Positions 42,264 to 51,446 of a stretch of DNA of 64,000 nucleotides are shown here, one piece after another (position 1 is the first letter of the stretch; each line of letters begins with the position of its first letter). Origin of the DNA: Serratia silvae (GTDB lineage Bacteria > Pseudomonadota > Gammaproteobacteria > Enterobacterales > Enterobacteriaceae); the NCBI RefSeq assembly GCF_023282985.1, contig NZ_JAGQDC010000016.1, positions 1 through 64,000 of the forward strand, in the 5' to 3' direction. The notes under the pieces are model-generated. The model had not been told where the DNA came from. It saw nothing but the letters and a program-made list of their open reading frames with translations, and ran no database searches. The position numbers and the translations under genes are program-made.

Positions 42264-42927
42264 ATCTGCCACTCAGCGCGCGTGGGAACAGCAGGTTGTT
42301 CTCCAGATGGATATGCTCCATCAGATCGCTGATAAACGTATTGATACCGTTGTACAGCGCCTGCCAGGTATTGCAGGCCCCTTCCGGTGGCGTGACGGTG
42401 TTGGTGAGGAATTTCACCACTTCCAACTGTTCGCCAGCCTCATCATGTTCATGCTCCATCACCGAAATCGGCCCTGCCGCCTGTTGCCCCATGCCTTGTT
42501 TAATCAGCGGGAACAGGATCTGTTCTTCCTTCATCATGTGATTTTCCAGATCGAGCCGGATCAGGTTTAGCTGCTTGGCCAGCCCGCGTGGGCAGGTGGG
42601 CTTGTCGCCGTGAACGCGTTCAACCTTTTCCGCCATCAACACCAGTTCTGACAACTGTTCACGATGGCGTTGGTGGAAGCGTGGCAGGATGTAATCGATG
42701 ATCTCAGCCAGCGGAGCCAGACGCCAATCGCGGGTGTCCACGGGTTCTGCCGCCAGCGCGGCCAGCTCACTTTCCAACTTATCCAGATCCAGTTCTTTGC
42801 GGCTGGCAGCACGCTCCAGGGTTTGTTTACCCCCGCAGCAGAAGTCCAAGTCATAGTCGCGGAACAGCTTGCTGGCACGTGGGATAGCAATGGCGAGTGC
42901 GCCTAGGGATTGGTTACGGTAATCCAT
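42262..42927 (-). CDS. ytfE: Iron-sulfur cluster repair di-iron protein YtfE (RIC)
   Basis: Hemerythrin-like di-iron protein of 221 residues that repairs iron-sulfur clusters damaged by nitric oxide or peroxide. The N-terminal ScdA-like part carries the paired cysteines in DFCCGG (Cys30-Cys31). The iron-binding His and Glu residues lie in [29 protein letters not shown] and [11 protein letters not shown]. An NsrR-type operator sits 31 bases upstream of the start. Confidence 0.96.
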   Translation of the reverse strand: MDYRNQSLGALAIAIPRASKLFRDYDLDFCCGGKQTLERAASRKELDLDKLESELAALAAEPVDTRDWRLAPLAEIIDYILPRFHQRHREQLSELVLMAEKVERVHGDKPTCPRGLAKQLNLIRLDLENHMMKEEQILFPLIKQGMGQQAAGPISVMEHEHDEAGEQLEVVKFLTNTVTPPEGACNTWQALYNGINTFISDLMEHIHLENNLLFPRALSGR

Positions 42928-42957
42928 GATGATGCCCCTTTAAAGGAAGAAACTTAT

Positions 42958-42980
42958 AACATGCATTTTAAATGCAATTT
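42958..42980 (-). promoter_or_regulatory. NsrR operator of ytfE
   Basis: An 11-1-11 palindrome-like sequence, AACATGCATTT-T-AAATGCAATTT, fits the NsrR consensus built on AAGATGCATTT and AAATGCATCTT. It lies 31 bases upstream of ytfE, a classic NsrR target, and nsrR itself is at 29664. Confidence 0.8.
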
Positions 42981-43015
42981 AAAAGGTGCGCCATTGATAA
43001 AAAGGGGTAGAGGTG

Positions 43016-43040
43016 AAAAGGCGCGCCGTAACGCGCCCAA
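43016..43040 (-). terminator. Terminator of cpdB
   Basis: On the minus strand a GGCGCG-rich stem (GGCGCG with CGCGCC) is followed by TTTTCA, within 10 bases of the cpdB stop. Confidence 0.75.
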
Positions 43041-43047
43041 CGGTCAA

Positions 43048-45000
43048 TTATTTAGCTTGTAGGTCGATCTGATAGAGCTCAAAGCCGATGCTGTCGTTAC
43101 CCACGGACTTCATCGGGTACTGTGCGTTAGCTTTAATAAACGCGGTAGCCTTCTCGCTAGGGGCGGTCTCAAAGCGGATATCCAGCGGCTGTGGGCTGTT
43201 GAAGCTGGCCAAACGCCAGTTGTTGTCCGCCTGCGGATGCACCGCGCCGTGCTTCTGGGTTTCTTCGCTGATGTAGGTCGCCAATACCGCGCGGTTTTCA
43301 TCCGGTGAAGCAAAGGCGATATGCTTATCGCCCGTTCCGGCAAACTTGCCGCCGTAGGCACGATAGTTGTTGGTCGCAACCAGGAACTGGGCGTTAGGAT
43401 CGATCGGCTTGCCCTTGAAGGTCAGCTGCTTGATACGCTCCGCCTGATCATTGATCAGTGTACACTCTCCGTCGTAACGTGCCGGTTGGCTGACGTCGAT
43501 CTGATAATTGACGCCGTCGATCACGTCGAAATTATAGGTGCGGAAACCGTCCCAATTGATCAGCCCCTGCGGTTTTCTGCTGTTAACGTCAATTTGGTTG
43601 AACTGCCCGGCGGAGCACTCCAGCCACTCTTTCACTTCCTTACCGCTGGCTTTAACCACCACCAAGGTATTGGGGTAGAGATAGAGATCGGCGGCATTGC
43701 GGAAGGTAAGCTGGCCTTTTTCCACCTCGACAAAGCTGGCGGGATCGTTCTTGCGGCCACCCACTTTGAACGGTGCAGCAGCGGCCAATACCGGCAGATC
43801 GGCCAGATCCGGATCGCCTTGAATATAGTGCTCAACGTAGGCTCTTTGCGCATTGTTGACGATCTGCACGGTAGGATCGTCCTGGATCAGGGCCAGATAG
43901 CTGTACATATTGCCGTCGGACTTGCCGATAGGTTCGCTGACGAACTCACGCGTTCCCTTATGATCTTCCTCTAACACCTTGACCAGAGCTGGATCTTCCA
44001 CTGCCAACGAACGCTTGTTCTCTTTGTCATAAACCGGTCTGGCTTGCGCTTTCGCCGCGGTAACCTTCCATTTTCCCCCATCGTTATTCAATTGCAGATC
44101 CACGATGCCGAGATGATCGCCCCATTGGCCCGGCATCACCGCAGGTACGCCGTTCAGCAAGCCTTTATCGATATCTGCGCCTTTGATATTGGCGAAATCC
44201 TTGCTGGGGAACACCGCATGCGCATGGCCGAACATGATGGCATCGATGCCTGGAACCTGGCTAAGGTAGTACACCGAGTTTTCCGCCATGGCCTTATAGG
44301 GATCACTGGAAAGGCCTGAATGGGGGATCGCGACGATCAGATCGGCCCCTTGTTTGCGCATTTCCGGTACATAGTGTTTAGCCGTTTCGGTGATGTCGTT
44401 TACGGTTACTTTTCCCTGCAGGTTTGCTTTGTCCCACACCAGGATCTGCGGCGGCACAAAACCGATATAGCCGATACGTAGAGTATGAGCTTTGCCATCA
44501 CGGTCTTTTACCGGGGTATCGACAATAATGTAGGGAGTGAACAGCGGTTTTTGCGTGGTGGCATCAATGACGTTGGCGTTGATGTAGGGGAATTTGGCAC
44601 CGGCCAGGGCATTCTTCAGGTAGTCTAGCCCGTAGTTGAACTCGTGATTACCGATATTGCCTACCACATAATCCAGGGTATTCATTGCCTTGTAGACCGG
44701 GTGGATATCACCGTGTTTCAATCCCTTGGCGGCCATATAGTCAGCCATTGGGCTACCCTGGATGATGTCACCATTATCGACCAGTACGCTGTTGGTTACC
44801 TGCTGGCGAGCGTGTTGGATCAGGCTGGCGGTTCGCACCAGGCCGAATTTATCGGTGGGCTTATCCTTGTAATAGTCGAAGTCCATCATATTGCCGTGCA
44901 AATCGCTGGTTTCCAGCACGCGCAGGTCAACCGTGGCTGCCTGTGTTGAGGCGCAAACCAGTAGGGCCAGTGCGGATAGTCCCAGAGGGCGCTTGATCAT
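43048..45000 (-). CDS. cpdB: 2',3'-cyclic-nucleotide 2'-phosphodiesterase CpdB
   Basis: Periplasmic bifunctional enzyme, 650 residues, that opens 2',3'-cyclic nucleotides and removes the 3'-phosphate to salvage nucleosides. A signal peptide ends near residue 21 (CASTQA). The metallophosphatase domain has [18 protein letters not shown] and MFGHAHAVF; the C-terminal 5'-nucleotidase domain contains [16 protein letters not shown]. The start at 45000 is chosen by the signal and GGAG upstream. An ATG 12 bases earlier would weaken the signal only slightly and cannot be excluded. Confidence 0.96.
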   Translation of the reverse strand: MIKRPLGLSALALLVCASTQAATVDLRVLETSDLHGNMMDFDYYKDKPTDKFGLVRTASLIQHARQQVTNSVLVDNGDIIQGSPMADYMAAKGLKHGDIHPVYKAMNTLDYVVGNIGNHEFNYGLDYLKNALAGAKFPYINANVIDATTQKPLFTPYIIVDTPVKDRDGKAHTLRIGYIGFVPPQILVWDKANLQGKVTVNDITETAKHYVPEMRKQGADLIVAIPHSGLSSDPYKAMAENSVYYLSQVPGIDAIMFGHAHAVFPSKDFANIKGADIDKGLLNGVPAVMPGQWGDHLGIVDLQLNNDGGKWKVTAAKAQARPVYDKENKRSLAVEDPALVKVLEEDHKGTREFVSEPIGKSDGNMYSYLALIQDDPTVQIVNNAQRAYVEHYIQGDPDLADLPVLAAAAPFKVGGRKNDPASFVEVEKGQLTFRNAADLYLYPNTLVVVKASGKEVKEWLECSAGQFNQIDVNSRKPQGLINWDGFRTYNFDVIDGVNYQIDVSQPARYDGECTLINDQAERIKQLTFKGKPIDPNAQFLVATNNYRAYGGKFAGTGDKHIAFASPDENRAVLATYISEETQKHGAVHPQADNNWRLASFNSPQPLDIRFETAPSEKATAFIKANAQYPMKSVGNDSIGFELYQIDLQAK

Positions 45001-45254
45001 GGTTATCTCCATAGGGTTATTCTTAGAGGGGTATCGCAGAGGGGTATGTAAGTACCACTCCTTCTCTCAGCAAACTGTGAAGTCTGGCATAAACTGGCCG
45101 AATGTAACGTACAGATAAGCAAAGTTGTGACGGAGAAGACTTGAATAAATACCGCGGCTTAGTGAGTTGAGATGGATATTCCGCCCAAATAAAACTAGGC
45201 TGCAAGCTATAGCAAGGGGAAACGTCCCACGGAACTGAATGTCTGAGGTGTACT

Positions 45255-45995
45255 ATGTTGGAGCAGATTTGCCAGCTGTCCCGCGAGGCGGGTACAGCGA
45301 TCATGGCGGTATATCATGGTGAACAACCGCTTGATGTGGCACAGAAAAAAGATGATTCACCGGTGACCGCCGCGGATTTGGCCGCGCACCATATTATTAA
45401 ACGCGGTCTGGCGGCACTGACTCCGGAGATCCCACTGCTGTCGGAGGAAGATCCTCCCGCCTGGGAAGTTCGCCGCAACTGGACGCGTTACTGGCTGGTC
45501 GATCCGCTGGACGGTACCAAAGAGTTTTTAAACCGTAACGGTGAATTCACGGTCAATATCGCGTTGATCGAAGAGGGTGAGGCGGTAATGGGCGTCGTCT
45601 ACGCCCCGGCGATGGGTGTGCTGTATCTGGCTGAGCGCGGCAAGGCTTGGAAGGAAGAAGGGGGCCGACGCCGCGAGATTAGCGTCAGTAATGCCGAGCT
45701 GCCGTTGGTGGTTGTCAGCCGCTCCCATAGTGATGAGGAATTACAGGATTACCTGCAACAGTTGGGCGAACACCAAACCATCTCGGTAGGCTCATCGCTG
45801 AAGTTCTGCCTGGTGGCGGAAGGGAGGGCGCAGCTTTACCCAAGGTTTGGGCCAACCAATATCTGGGATACGGCGGCAGGGCACGCGGTAGCGGTAGCTG
45901 CCGGAGCACAAATCCACGATTGGCAAGGCAAGCCGCTGTTATACACCCCGCGTGAGTCTTTCCTGAACCCTGGCTTTAGGGTTTCGCTGTTTTAG
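45255..45995 (+). CDS. cysQ: 3'(2'),5'-bisphosphate nucleotidase CysQ
   Basis: Magnesium-dependent, lithium-sensitive phosphatase of 246 residues that turns adenosine 3',5'-bisphosphate into AMP, clearing the by-product of sulfate assimilation. The two inositol-monophosphatase-family motifs are present, DPLDGTKEF (about 84-92) and [10 protein letters not shown] near residue 203-212. Divergent from cpdB, as in E. coli. Confidence 0.97.
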   Translation: MLEQICQLSREAGTAIMAVYHGEQPLDVAQKKDDSPVTAADLAAHHIIKRGLAALTPEIPLLSEEDPPAWEVRRNWTRYWLVDPLDGTKEFLNRNGEFTVNIALIEEGEAVMGVVYAPAMGVLYLAERGKAWKEEGGRRREISVSNAELPLVVVSRSHSDEELQDYLQQLGEHQTISVGSSLKFCLVAEGRAQLYPRFGPTNIWDTAAGHAVAVAAGAQIHDWQGKPLLYTPRESFLNPGFRVSLF

Positions 45996-46036
45996 GCTGT
46001 GTCCCGCCAATCACCGCGCGGGACGCCGTTTAAACG

Positions 46037-46588
46037 CTATTTCAGCAACTGGTGCAGCATCTCCATCACCTGCTGCACCTCTTGCGGCGTCAGTGCGCCA
46101 TCTTTGGCAAACTGGATCTTGCCTTCTTTATCAAGCACTACAATTGCCGAGCCTTTTGGTTGCAGATCCCAGGCCTTTTTGACGTTGCCATTACTGTCGA
46201 CAATGAACTGCGACCAAGGGAACTCTTTCTTGCTGTCTTCAATACTGTTACGCACAAAGATAGAGGTGCCGATGATGGCGTCGTCGGTATTGACGATAGT
46301 CGTCGTTTGGTAACGATCGTGCGGTAGCTTAGCGGCTTTGATTGCTTCAATCAGCGGATCGTTCAGCTCTTTGGCCGAAGTACGGCCAGCAATATGTTGC
46401 ACCACTCGCACTTTTCCACCGAGCTGCGCGCTATTCCAACCTTTGTAGCTAAACTTATTATCAACATAGTCCAACTCGCCTTTATCGCTGACGCCGATCG
46501 GTGCCACGCGCTGGTGGAGCTGAAGGTTGTGAGCAGAGGCCAACATCGGGGCCAACAGCAGCATTATCATTAGCATGCTATTTTTCAT
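46037..46588 (-). CDS. ytfJ: YtfJ family periplasmic protein
   Basis: Secreted protein of 183 residues with a signal peptide (about 1-19, LAPMLASA) and a thioredoxin-like fold expected from its family (YtfJ, Pfam YtfJ_HI0045). The conserved VVQHIAGRTSAKELNDP and SAIVVLDKEGKIQFAKDG are intact. No CxxC active site is present, so it is not a standard thiol oxidoreductase. Function is not known. AGGAG precedes the start. Confidence 0.92.
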   Translation of the reverse strand: MKNSMLMIMLLLAPMLASAHNLQLHQRVAPIGVSDKGELDYVDNKFSYKGWNSAQLGGKVRVVQHIAGRTSAKELNDPLIEAIKAAKLPHDRYQTTTIVNTDDAIIGTSIFVRNSIEDSKKEFPWSQFIVDSNGNVKKAWDLQPKGSAIVVLDKEGKIQFAKDGALTPQEVQQVMEMLHQLLK

Positions 46589-46918
46589 GCATTCTCCTGC
46601 AGAGGGAAATAAGTCTCAATTTGACTCAGGGTGGTTAAAGCATAGGTGCTCATCCGAGGTCTGTCCTGTTAATCTGATCGCAGTTTTTCCTTCTGGGGGT
46701 AATTATGCGCTTTTTGAATGGATATACTGCAAAGATTATAAATAGGTATACACAATTCTGTCAGTAAGTGTAAATCCAGGATAGAAATCCAGGAAGAGTT
46801 GAACGAAATGGTCTTTACTCAGTCTACTAGAAAGCAATCAAGTTGCGCTCCGAATGTCGAGGTGGCCACTTTGGCCGCTCGCTGAGCGCATGGATCCAAC
46901 GGGAGGAGAGTAACAACT
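46589..46918. other. ytfJ-ytfK divergent intergenic region
   Basis: A 330-base gap with an AT-rich central part (about 46710-46760) and a GC-rich stretch with GGTGGCCACTTTGGCCG before ytfK. In E. coli ytfK is under PhoB control. A weak PhoB-like CTGTCAG at 46758 is present, but its second half is poor. No gene is seen. Confidence 0.5.
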
Positions 46919-47125
46919 ATGAGAATCTTCCAGCGTTATAACCCACGGAAAGTGGCTACGTATGTAAAAACCCTGTTCCGGGGGCGGCTGTACATCAAGG
47001 ATGTGGGGGCGTTCGAATTCGACAAGGGCAAAATCCTGTTGCCGAAGGTTCGTGACAAGCGCCACTTCAACGTGATGTCAGAAGTTAACCGGCAGGTGTT
47101 GTTGCTTCAGGCCGAAATGGGTTGA
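46919..47125 (+). CDS. ytfK: DUF1107 protein YtfK
   Basis: A 68-residue protein, nearly identical to E. coli YtfK ([20 protein letters not shown]...[17 protein letters not shown]). In E. coli it stimulates the (p)ppGpp synthetase activity of SpoT under phosphate or fatty-acid starvation. That role is inferred here. A strong GGGAGGAG ribosome binding site precedes the start. It is convergent with ytfL. Confidence 0.93.
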   Translation: MRIFQRYNPRKVATYVKTLFRGRLYIKDVGAFEFDKGKILLPKVRDKRHFNVMSEVNRQVLLLQAEMG

Positions 47126-47131
47126 TAACGC

Positions 47132-47224
47132 GATACCTGTCGCCTAGCTGTGCCGTACAGGGATGTACAAATGCCGCAAGCGCATGGATGCGCAAGAGCG
47201 GCTGACTTTAAATTCTTAGGGTAT
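47132..47224. repeat. Diverged copy of the inverted-repeat element
   Basis: Begins ATACCTGTCG and ends TTTAAATTCTTAGGGTAT, both resembling the ends at 58040-58165. Inside are palindromes of its own, GTACAGGGATGTAC and GCGCATGGATGCGC. The shared CCCCAG...CTGGGG core is missing. The left part reads TGTCGCCTAGCTG, which in the 58040 copy belongs to the right side, suggesting an internal deletion or rearrangement. Confidence 0.5.
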
Positions 47225-47254
47225 TTGTAGAGCCACCTGCAAAGCAAAATAACT

Positions 47255-47273
47255 GCGGCCCCCAAGGGGCCGC
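47255..47273 (-). terminator. Terminator between ytfK and ytfL
   Basis: A perfect 8-bp stem GCGGCCCC-CAA-GGGGCCGC lies 7 bases past the ytfL stop. On the minus strand it is followed by AGTTATTTTG. Confidence 0.7.
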
Positions 47274-47279
47274 TAATGT

Positions 47280-48611
47280 TTATGCCGGAGTCGTTTCGTC
47301 TGGGGCTTTCGGTAGCACCGCGGTCGGTTTGTCGACCAGTCTGGTGACCAATAGCTGATCAATTTTGTAGCTGTCGATATCGACCACTTCAAACTTGTAC
47401 CCGGCATATTTCACAAAGTCGGTGCGTTTCGGGATCTTGCGCAGCATGTACATCATAAAGCCGCCGATGGTTTCGTAGTTGCCAGCCTGTGGGAACTCAT
47501 CGATATGCAGCACTCGCATCACGTCTTCGATTGGTGTCCCACCTTCAATCAGCCACGAGTTCTCATCACGCGCCACGATCTGCTCTTCCTGACCTTGGCC
47601 TACCAGGTCACCCATCAGCGTGGTCATCACGTCGTTCAGCGTAATAATCCCGACCACCAAAGCATATTCATTGAGGATCACCGCAAAGTCTTCACCGGCG
47701 GTTTTAAAGCTTTCCAGCGCTTCTGACAGGGTCAAGGTATCCGGCACGATGAGCGCCGAGCGGATCTGCACGCCGCTGCTCAGCACTAGGCTCTGATTGC
47801 CCAAAACACGGTTCAGCAGGTCTTTGGAGTCAACATAGCCAACGACCTGATCGATATGGCCGTCGCATACCAGGAACTTGGAGTGCGGATGGGTGGAGAT
47901 CTTTTCTTTGATGCTGTCTTCGCTTTCGCGCAGATCGAAGTAAATCACGCTTTCACGGGAAGTCATCGAAGAGGGCACGGTACGCGATTCCAGCTCGAAG
48001 ACGTTTTCAATCAGCTCATGTTCCTGTTTGCGCAGTACCCCGGCCAGCGCACCGGCTTCCACCACCGCGTAAATATCTTCGGAGGTGATGTCGTCTTTAC
48101 GCATCATCGGCAGCTTGAACATGCGGAAGATCAGGTTAGCCATGCCGTTGAAGAACCAGACCAGCGGACGGAACAGCATGATCGAGAAACGCATCGGGTT
48201 GATGATCCGGACGGCAACCGTCTCCGGTGCAATCATACCGATGCGCTTCGGGGTTAAATCCGCGAACAGGATGAACAGGCTGGTCACCATCACAAATGAG
48301 CACATAAAGCTGATCTGCTCGGAGAGTTCGGGCGACAGGAAACGGTCGAAAAGCACTTTGAAGCTGGGGGAGAAGGCTGCATCACCGACGATACCGCCGA
48401 GGATGGCTACGGCGTTGAGGCCGATTTGCACCACGGTAAAGAAGATACCCGGGGTTTCCTGCAGCTTGAGGACTCTGGCGGCATTGATGTTACCTTCGTC
48501 AGCCATCAGTTTAAGTTTGATCTTGCGTGACGCAGCCAGAGAGATTTCTGAAAGCGAGAAAAACGCACTCACTGCGATCAGAAAAAGAATCAGTAAAATA
48601 CTGTTTAACAT
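47280..48611 (-). CDS. paeA: Polyamine exporter PaeA (YtfL)
   Basis: CNNM/HlyC-CorC family membrane protein of 443 residues, reported in E. coli and Salmonella to export cadaverine and putrescine. The N-terminal DUF21 domain (about 1-190) has four membrane segments and the FSLSEISLAASR motif. A pair of CBS domains (about 205-330) and a C-terminal CorC_HlyC domain (about 345-430) follow. The polyamine role is from family knowledge. The domain order is seen here. Confidence 0.92.
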   Translation of the reverse strand: MLNSILLILFLIAVSAFFSLSEISLAASRKIKLKLMADEGNINAARVLKLQETPGIFFTVVQIGLNAVAILGGIVGDAAFSPSFKVLFDRFLSPELSEQISFMCSFVMVTSLFILFADLTPKRIGMIAPETVAVRIINPMRFSIMLFRPLVWFFNGMANLIFRMFKLPMMRKDDITSEDIYAVVEAGALAGVLRKQEHELIENVFELESRTVPSSMTSRESVIYFDLRESEDSIKEKISTHPHSKFLVCDGHIDQVVGYVDSKDLLNRVLGNQSLVLSSGVQIRSALIVPDTLTLSEALESFKTAGEDFAVILNEYALVVGIITLNDVMTTLMGDLVGQGQEEQIVARDENSWLIEGGTPIEDVMRVLHIDEFPQAGNYETIGGFMMYMLRKIPKRTDFVKYAGYKFEVVDIDSYKIDQLLVTRLVDKPTAVLPKAPDETTPA

Positions 48612-48786
48612 AGTCTATCCATTCGTACCGACGGGATGTCGGCGCTCTTTCGGAGGGGTAATACCGTGTATAAAGTGAATCAAAGGGGCGTTGTATAACG
48701 CGCCCACAAAAGCGGGGCCGCAAACGCGACCCAACACAGTATAGCAGTTGCCCCGTGAAGGCCGCCAGTGGTTAAAAATTAACAGC

Positions 48787-49428
48787 TTAACCTTGTGGAA
48801 GCAGACACACCCCAATGCCGCCCAAGCCACAATAGCCGCCCGGATTCTTATGCAGGTATTGCTGGTGGTCATCCTCTGCATAGTAGAAAGGCAGTGCCGG
48901 TGCGATTTCGGTGGTGATGGTGCGTTGATCGCCCGCTTTCTCCATCGCCTGTTGGAAAACTTGCAGGCTTTGCTCTGCTTCGGTCTGTTGTTCTGAGTCC
49001 AGGTAGTAAATAGCAGAGCGGTATTGAGTACCGATATCTCCCCCTTGGCGCATGCCTTGCGCTGGATCGTGGTTTTCCCAGAATACCTGCAACAGCTGGC
49101 GATAGCTGATCACCTGCGGGTCAAAGACTACGCGTACCACTTCTGCATGCCCAGTCTGGCCGCTGCAAACCTCGCGATAGGTTGGATTTGGCGTAAAACC
49201 ACCGCTATAGCCTGCGGCAGTGCTATAAATACCCGTTTGCTGCCAAAACAGGCGTTCAACGCCCCAAAAGCAGCCCATGCCGAAGATGGCCGTCGCCATT
49301 CCCTTGGGCACGAAGGTCATGGAATGGCCTGTCACCTCGTTAAGCGTAGCGACGGGCATCGGCGTAGTACGGCCAGGAAGCGCACTTGCCTTATCGATGT
49401 TTTTAGACTTATCAAAAGATTGCACCAT
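48787..49428 (-). CDS. msrA: Peptide methionine sulfoxide reductase MsrA
   Basis: Reduces methionine-S-sulfoxide in proteins; 213 residues, the E. coli size being 212. The catalytic motif GCFWG supplies the nucleophilic cysteine at about residue 53. The recycling cysteines lie in [11 protein letters not shown] at the C-terminus. The N-terminal extension [17 protein letters not shown] is typical of the enterobacterial form. AGGAG precedes the start. Divergent from tamA. Confidence 0.97.
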   Translation of the reverse strand: MVQSFDKSKNIDKASALPGRTTPMPVATLNEVTGHSMTFVPKGMATAIFGMGCFWGVERLFWQQTGIYSTAAGYSGGFTPNPTYREVCSGQTGHAEVVRVVFDPQVISYRQLLQVFWENHDPAQGMRQGGDIGTQYRSAIYYLDSEQQTEAEQSLQVFQQAMEKAGDQRTITTEIAPALPFYYAEDDHQQYLHKNPGGYCGLGGIGVCLLPQG

Positions 49429-49709
49429 GTTTGACTCCTGTTACCATAATAAGAATTCACCTAATAGGGACGCGTGTCAGTTGTAACTGGCCACTTCTTT
49501 GCCCACAATAAGCCCTATCTAAGGTTTATGTATCAGCTTAACGCAGTATTTTGAGCGTCAAAAGCTAAGAATACGTCTTGTTTTCGGTAACGGTCGATGT
49601 CGTATAGGCAACGTCTGGGATCTAAAGGTAAAGGGGGCAGTCTGATCGTACCGCCCCAGCACCAGAGCAAAGGTACTGACAGGACAGAAAAATTAATTAA
49701 GGAGCACCT

Positions 49710-51446
49710 GTGCCACGATATCGTGTCCTTTGCGTAATATGTGCGCTATTCGTTATGCCGTCGGTGTTTGCGGCGAATGTGCGGCTGCAGGTTGACGGCC
49801 TGAGTGGGGATTTGGAGCGCAACGTTCGTGTCCGTCTTTCCGCGATCACGCCGGAAGAGGTCAATGCCGAGGGGCGTTTTCGCGCTCGGGTGGATGCTGC
49901 CATCCGTCAGGGGCTACGGCCTCTTGGATATTATGAACCCACCATTGACTTCACCTTTGACGATAACCCAAAGCTCTCGCGTCCGGTGTTGCATGCTCAC
50001 GTCACACCTGGTGAGCCGGTGCGCATTGCCGGGGCGAATATTACGCTGGAAGGTGGCGCAAGAACGGATGAGGATTACCTGCGTCTGGTCAGAACCGACC
50101 GGCCAACCGTGGGCGAGATCCTCAATCATGGCCAATACGATAGCTTTAAAAGTTCCCTGACCGGGATTGCGCTGCGTAAAGGTTATTTTGATGCCAACAT
50201 GAAAAAGAGCCAACTTGGCGTAGCGCAAGAGCTGCATAAAGCGTTCTGGGATATCGATTTCGACAGTGGCGATCGTTATCACTTCGGCAAGGTGAATTTC
50301 AAAGGCTCGCAAATCCGCGAAGATTATCTGCAAAACCTGGTGCCCTTTCACCAGGGCGATTATTACAGCTCAAACGATCTGGCCGAACTGAACCGTCGCT
50401 TGTCTGCCACCAACTGGTTCAACTCGGTGGTGGTATCCCCGGATTTCACCGATGCCAAACAGAGCAAGATTTTGCCGTTGGATGCGATGGTAACTCCGCG
50501 TAGCAGTAATATTATGGAGCTGGGTGGCGGTTTCTCTACCGATATTGGCCCAAGGGTGCGTGGAACTTGGCGCAAGCCCTGGCTGAATGATCGGGGCCAT
50601 AGTCTGACCACTACCGCCAGCATCTCTGCACCGGAGCAGCAGTTGGATCTGACCTATAAGATCCCGTTGCTGCGCAGCCCGCTTGAGCAGTATTACCTGT
50701 TGCAGGCCGGTTTCAAACGGACTGACCTGAACGATACCCAATCTGACAGTACCAAGGTCGTGGCTTCACGTAACTGGGATCTCTCCAGCGGCTGGCAGCG
50801 TGCGATCAATCTCAGTTGGCGTCTGGACCACTTTACTCAGGGCACCGTCACCAATACCACCATGCTGCTTTACCCTGGCGTGTCCATCAACCGTACGCGT
50901 TCACGTGGTGGCCTAATGCCAGTGTGGGGTGACAGCCAGCGCTATTCCATTGACGTGTCGGATACCACTTGGGGCTCTGGGGTCGATTTTGCGCTAATAC
51001 AGGCGCAGAACGTCTGGATCCGCACCTTGGGGGAGAAAAACCGCTTTGTGGTGCGTGGCCAGGTAGGCTGGATAGAAACCAACGATTTTGACAAAGTGCC
51101 GCCGGATTTGCGCTTCTTCGCCGGTGGTGATCGCAGTATCCGTGGTTATAAATTCCAGGGCATTTCCCCGCGGGGTGGTGACGGTAAGCTGACCGGTGCC
51201 TCCAAAATGATGACTGGCTCGCTGGAGTACCAATATAACGTGACTGGCCGCTGGTGGGGGGCGGTGTTTGTCGATTCCGGGCAGGCGGTTAACGACATCA
51301 AAGATAGCGATTTCAAGACAGGGGCTGGCGTCGGCGTGCGCTGGCAGTCGCCGGTAGGGCCGGTGAAACTGGATATCGCCGCGCCGGTTGGGGATCAAGA
51401 AACCCACGGCCTACAGTTTTATATCGGTTTGGGGCCTGAACTATGA
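49710..51446 (+). CDS. tamA: Translocation and assembly module subunit TamA
   Basis: Omp85-family outer-membrane protein of 578 residues that, with TamB, helps assemble autotransporters and move phospholipid or proteins across the envelope. A signal peptide (about 1-21, VMPSVFA) is followed by three POTRA domains (about 22-265) and a 16-strand barrel. The barrel ends [12 protein letters not shown] and carries the VRGY-like RSIRGYKFQ motif of the Omp85 lid. The start is a GTG at 49710 behind AAGGAG. It overlaps tamB by 4 bases (ATGA). Confidence 0.97.
   Translation: MPRYRVLCVICALFVMPSVFAANVRLQVDGLSGDLERNVRVRLSAITPEEVNAEGRFRARVDAAIRQGLRPLGYYEPTIDFTFDDNPKLSRPVLHAHVTPGEPVRIAGANITLEGGARTDEDYLRLVRTDRPTVGEILNHGQYDSFKSSLTGIALRKGYFDANMKKSQLGVAQELHKAFWDIDFDSGDRYHFGKVNFKGSQIREDYLQNLVPFHQGDYYSSNDLAELNRRLSATNWFNSVVVSPDFTDAKQSKILPLDAMVTPRSSNIMELGGGFSTDIGPRVRGTWRKPWLNDRGHSLTTTASISAPEQQLDLTYKIPLLRSPLEQYYLLQAGFKRTDLNDTQSDSTKVVASRNWDLSSGWQRAINLSWRLDHFTQGTVTNTTMLLYPGVSINRTRSRGGLMPVWGDSQRYSIDVSDTTWGSGVDFALIQAQNVWIRTLGEKNRFVVRGQVGWIETNDFDKVPPDLRFFAGGDRSIRGYKFQGISPRGGDGKLTGASKMMTGSLEYQYNVTGRWWGAVFVDSGQAVNDIKDSDFKTGAGVGVRWQSPVGPVKLDIAAPVGDQETHGLQFYIGLGPEL

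Noticed and set aside
46758-46775. PhoB box upstream of ytfK
   Set aside because: Only the first half (CTGTCAG) is good. The second half matches at most 4 of 7 bases at the wrong spacing.
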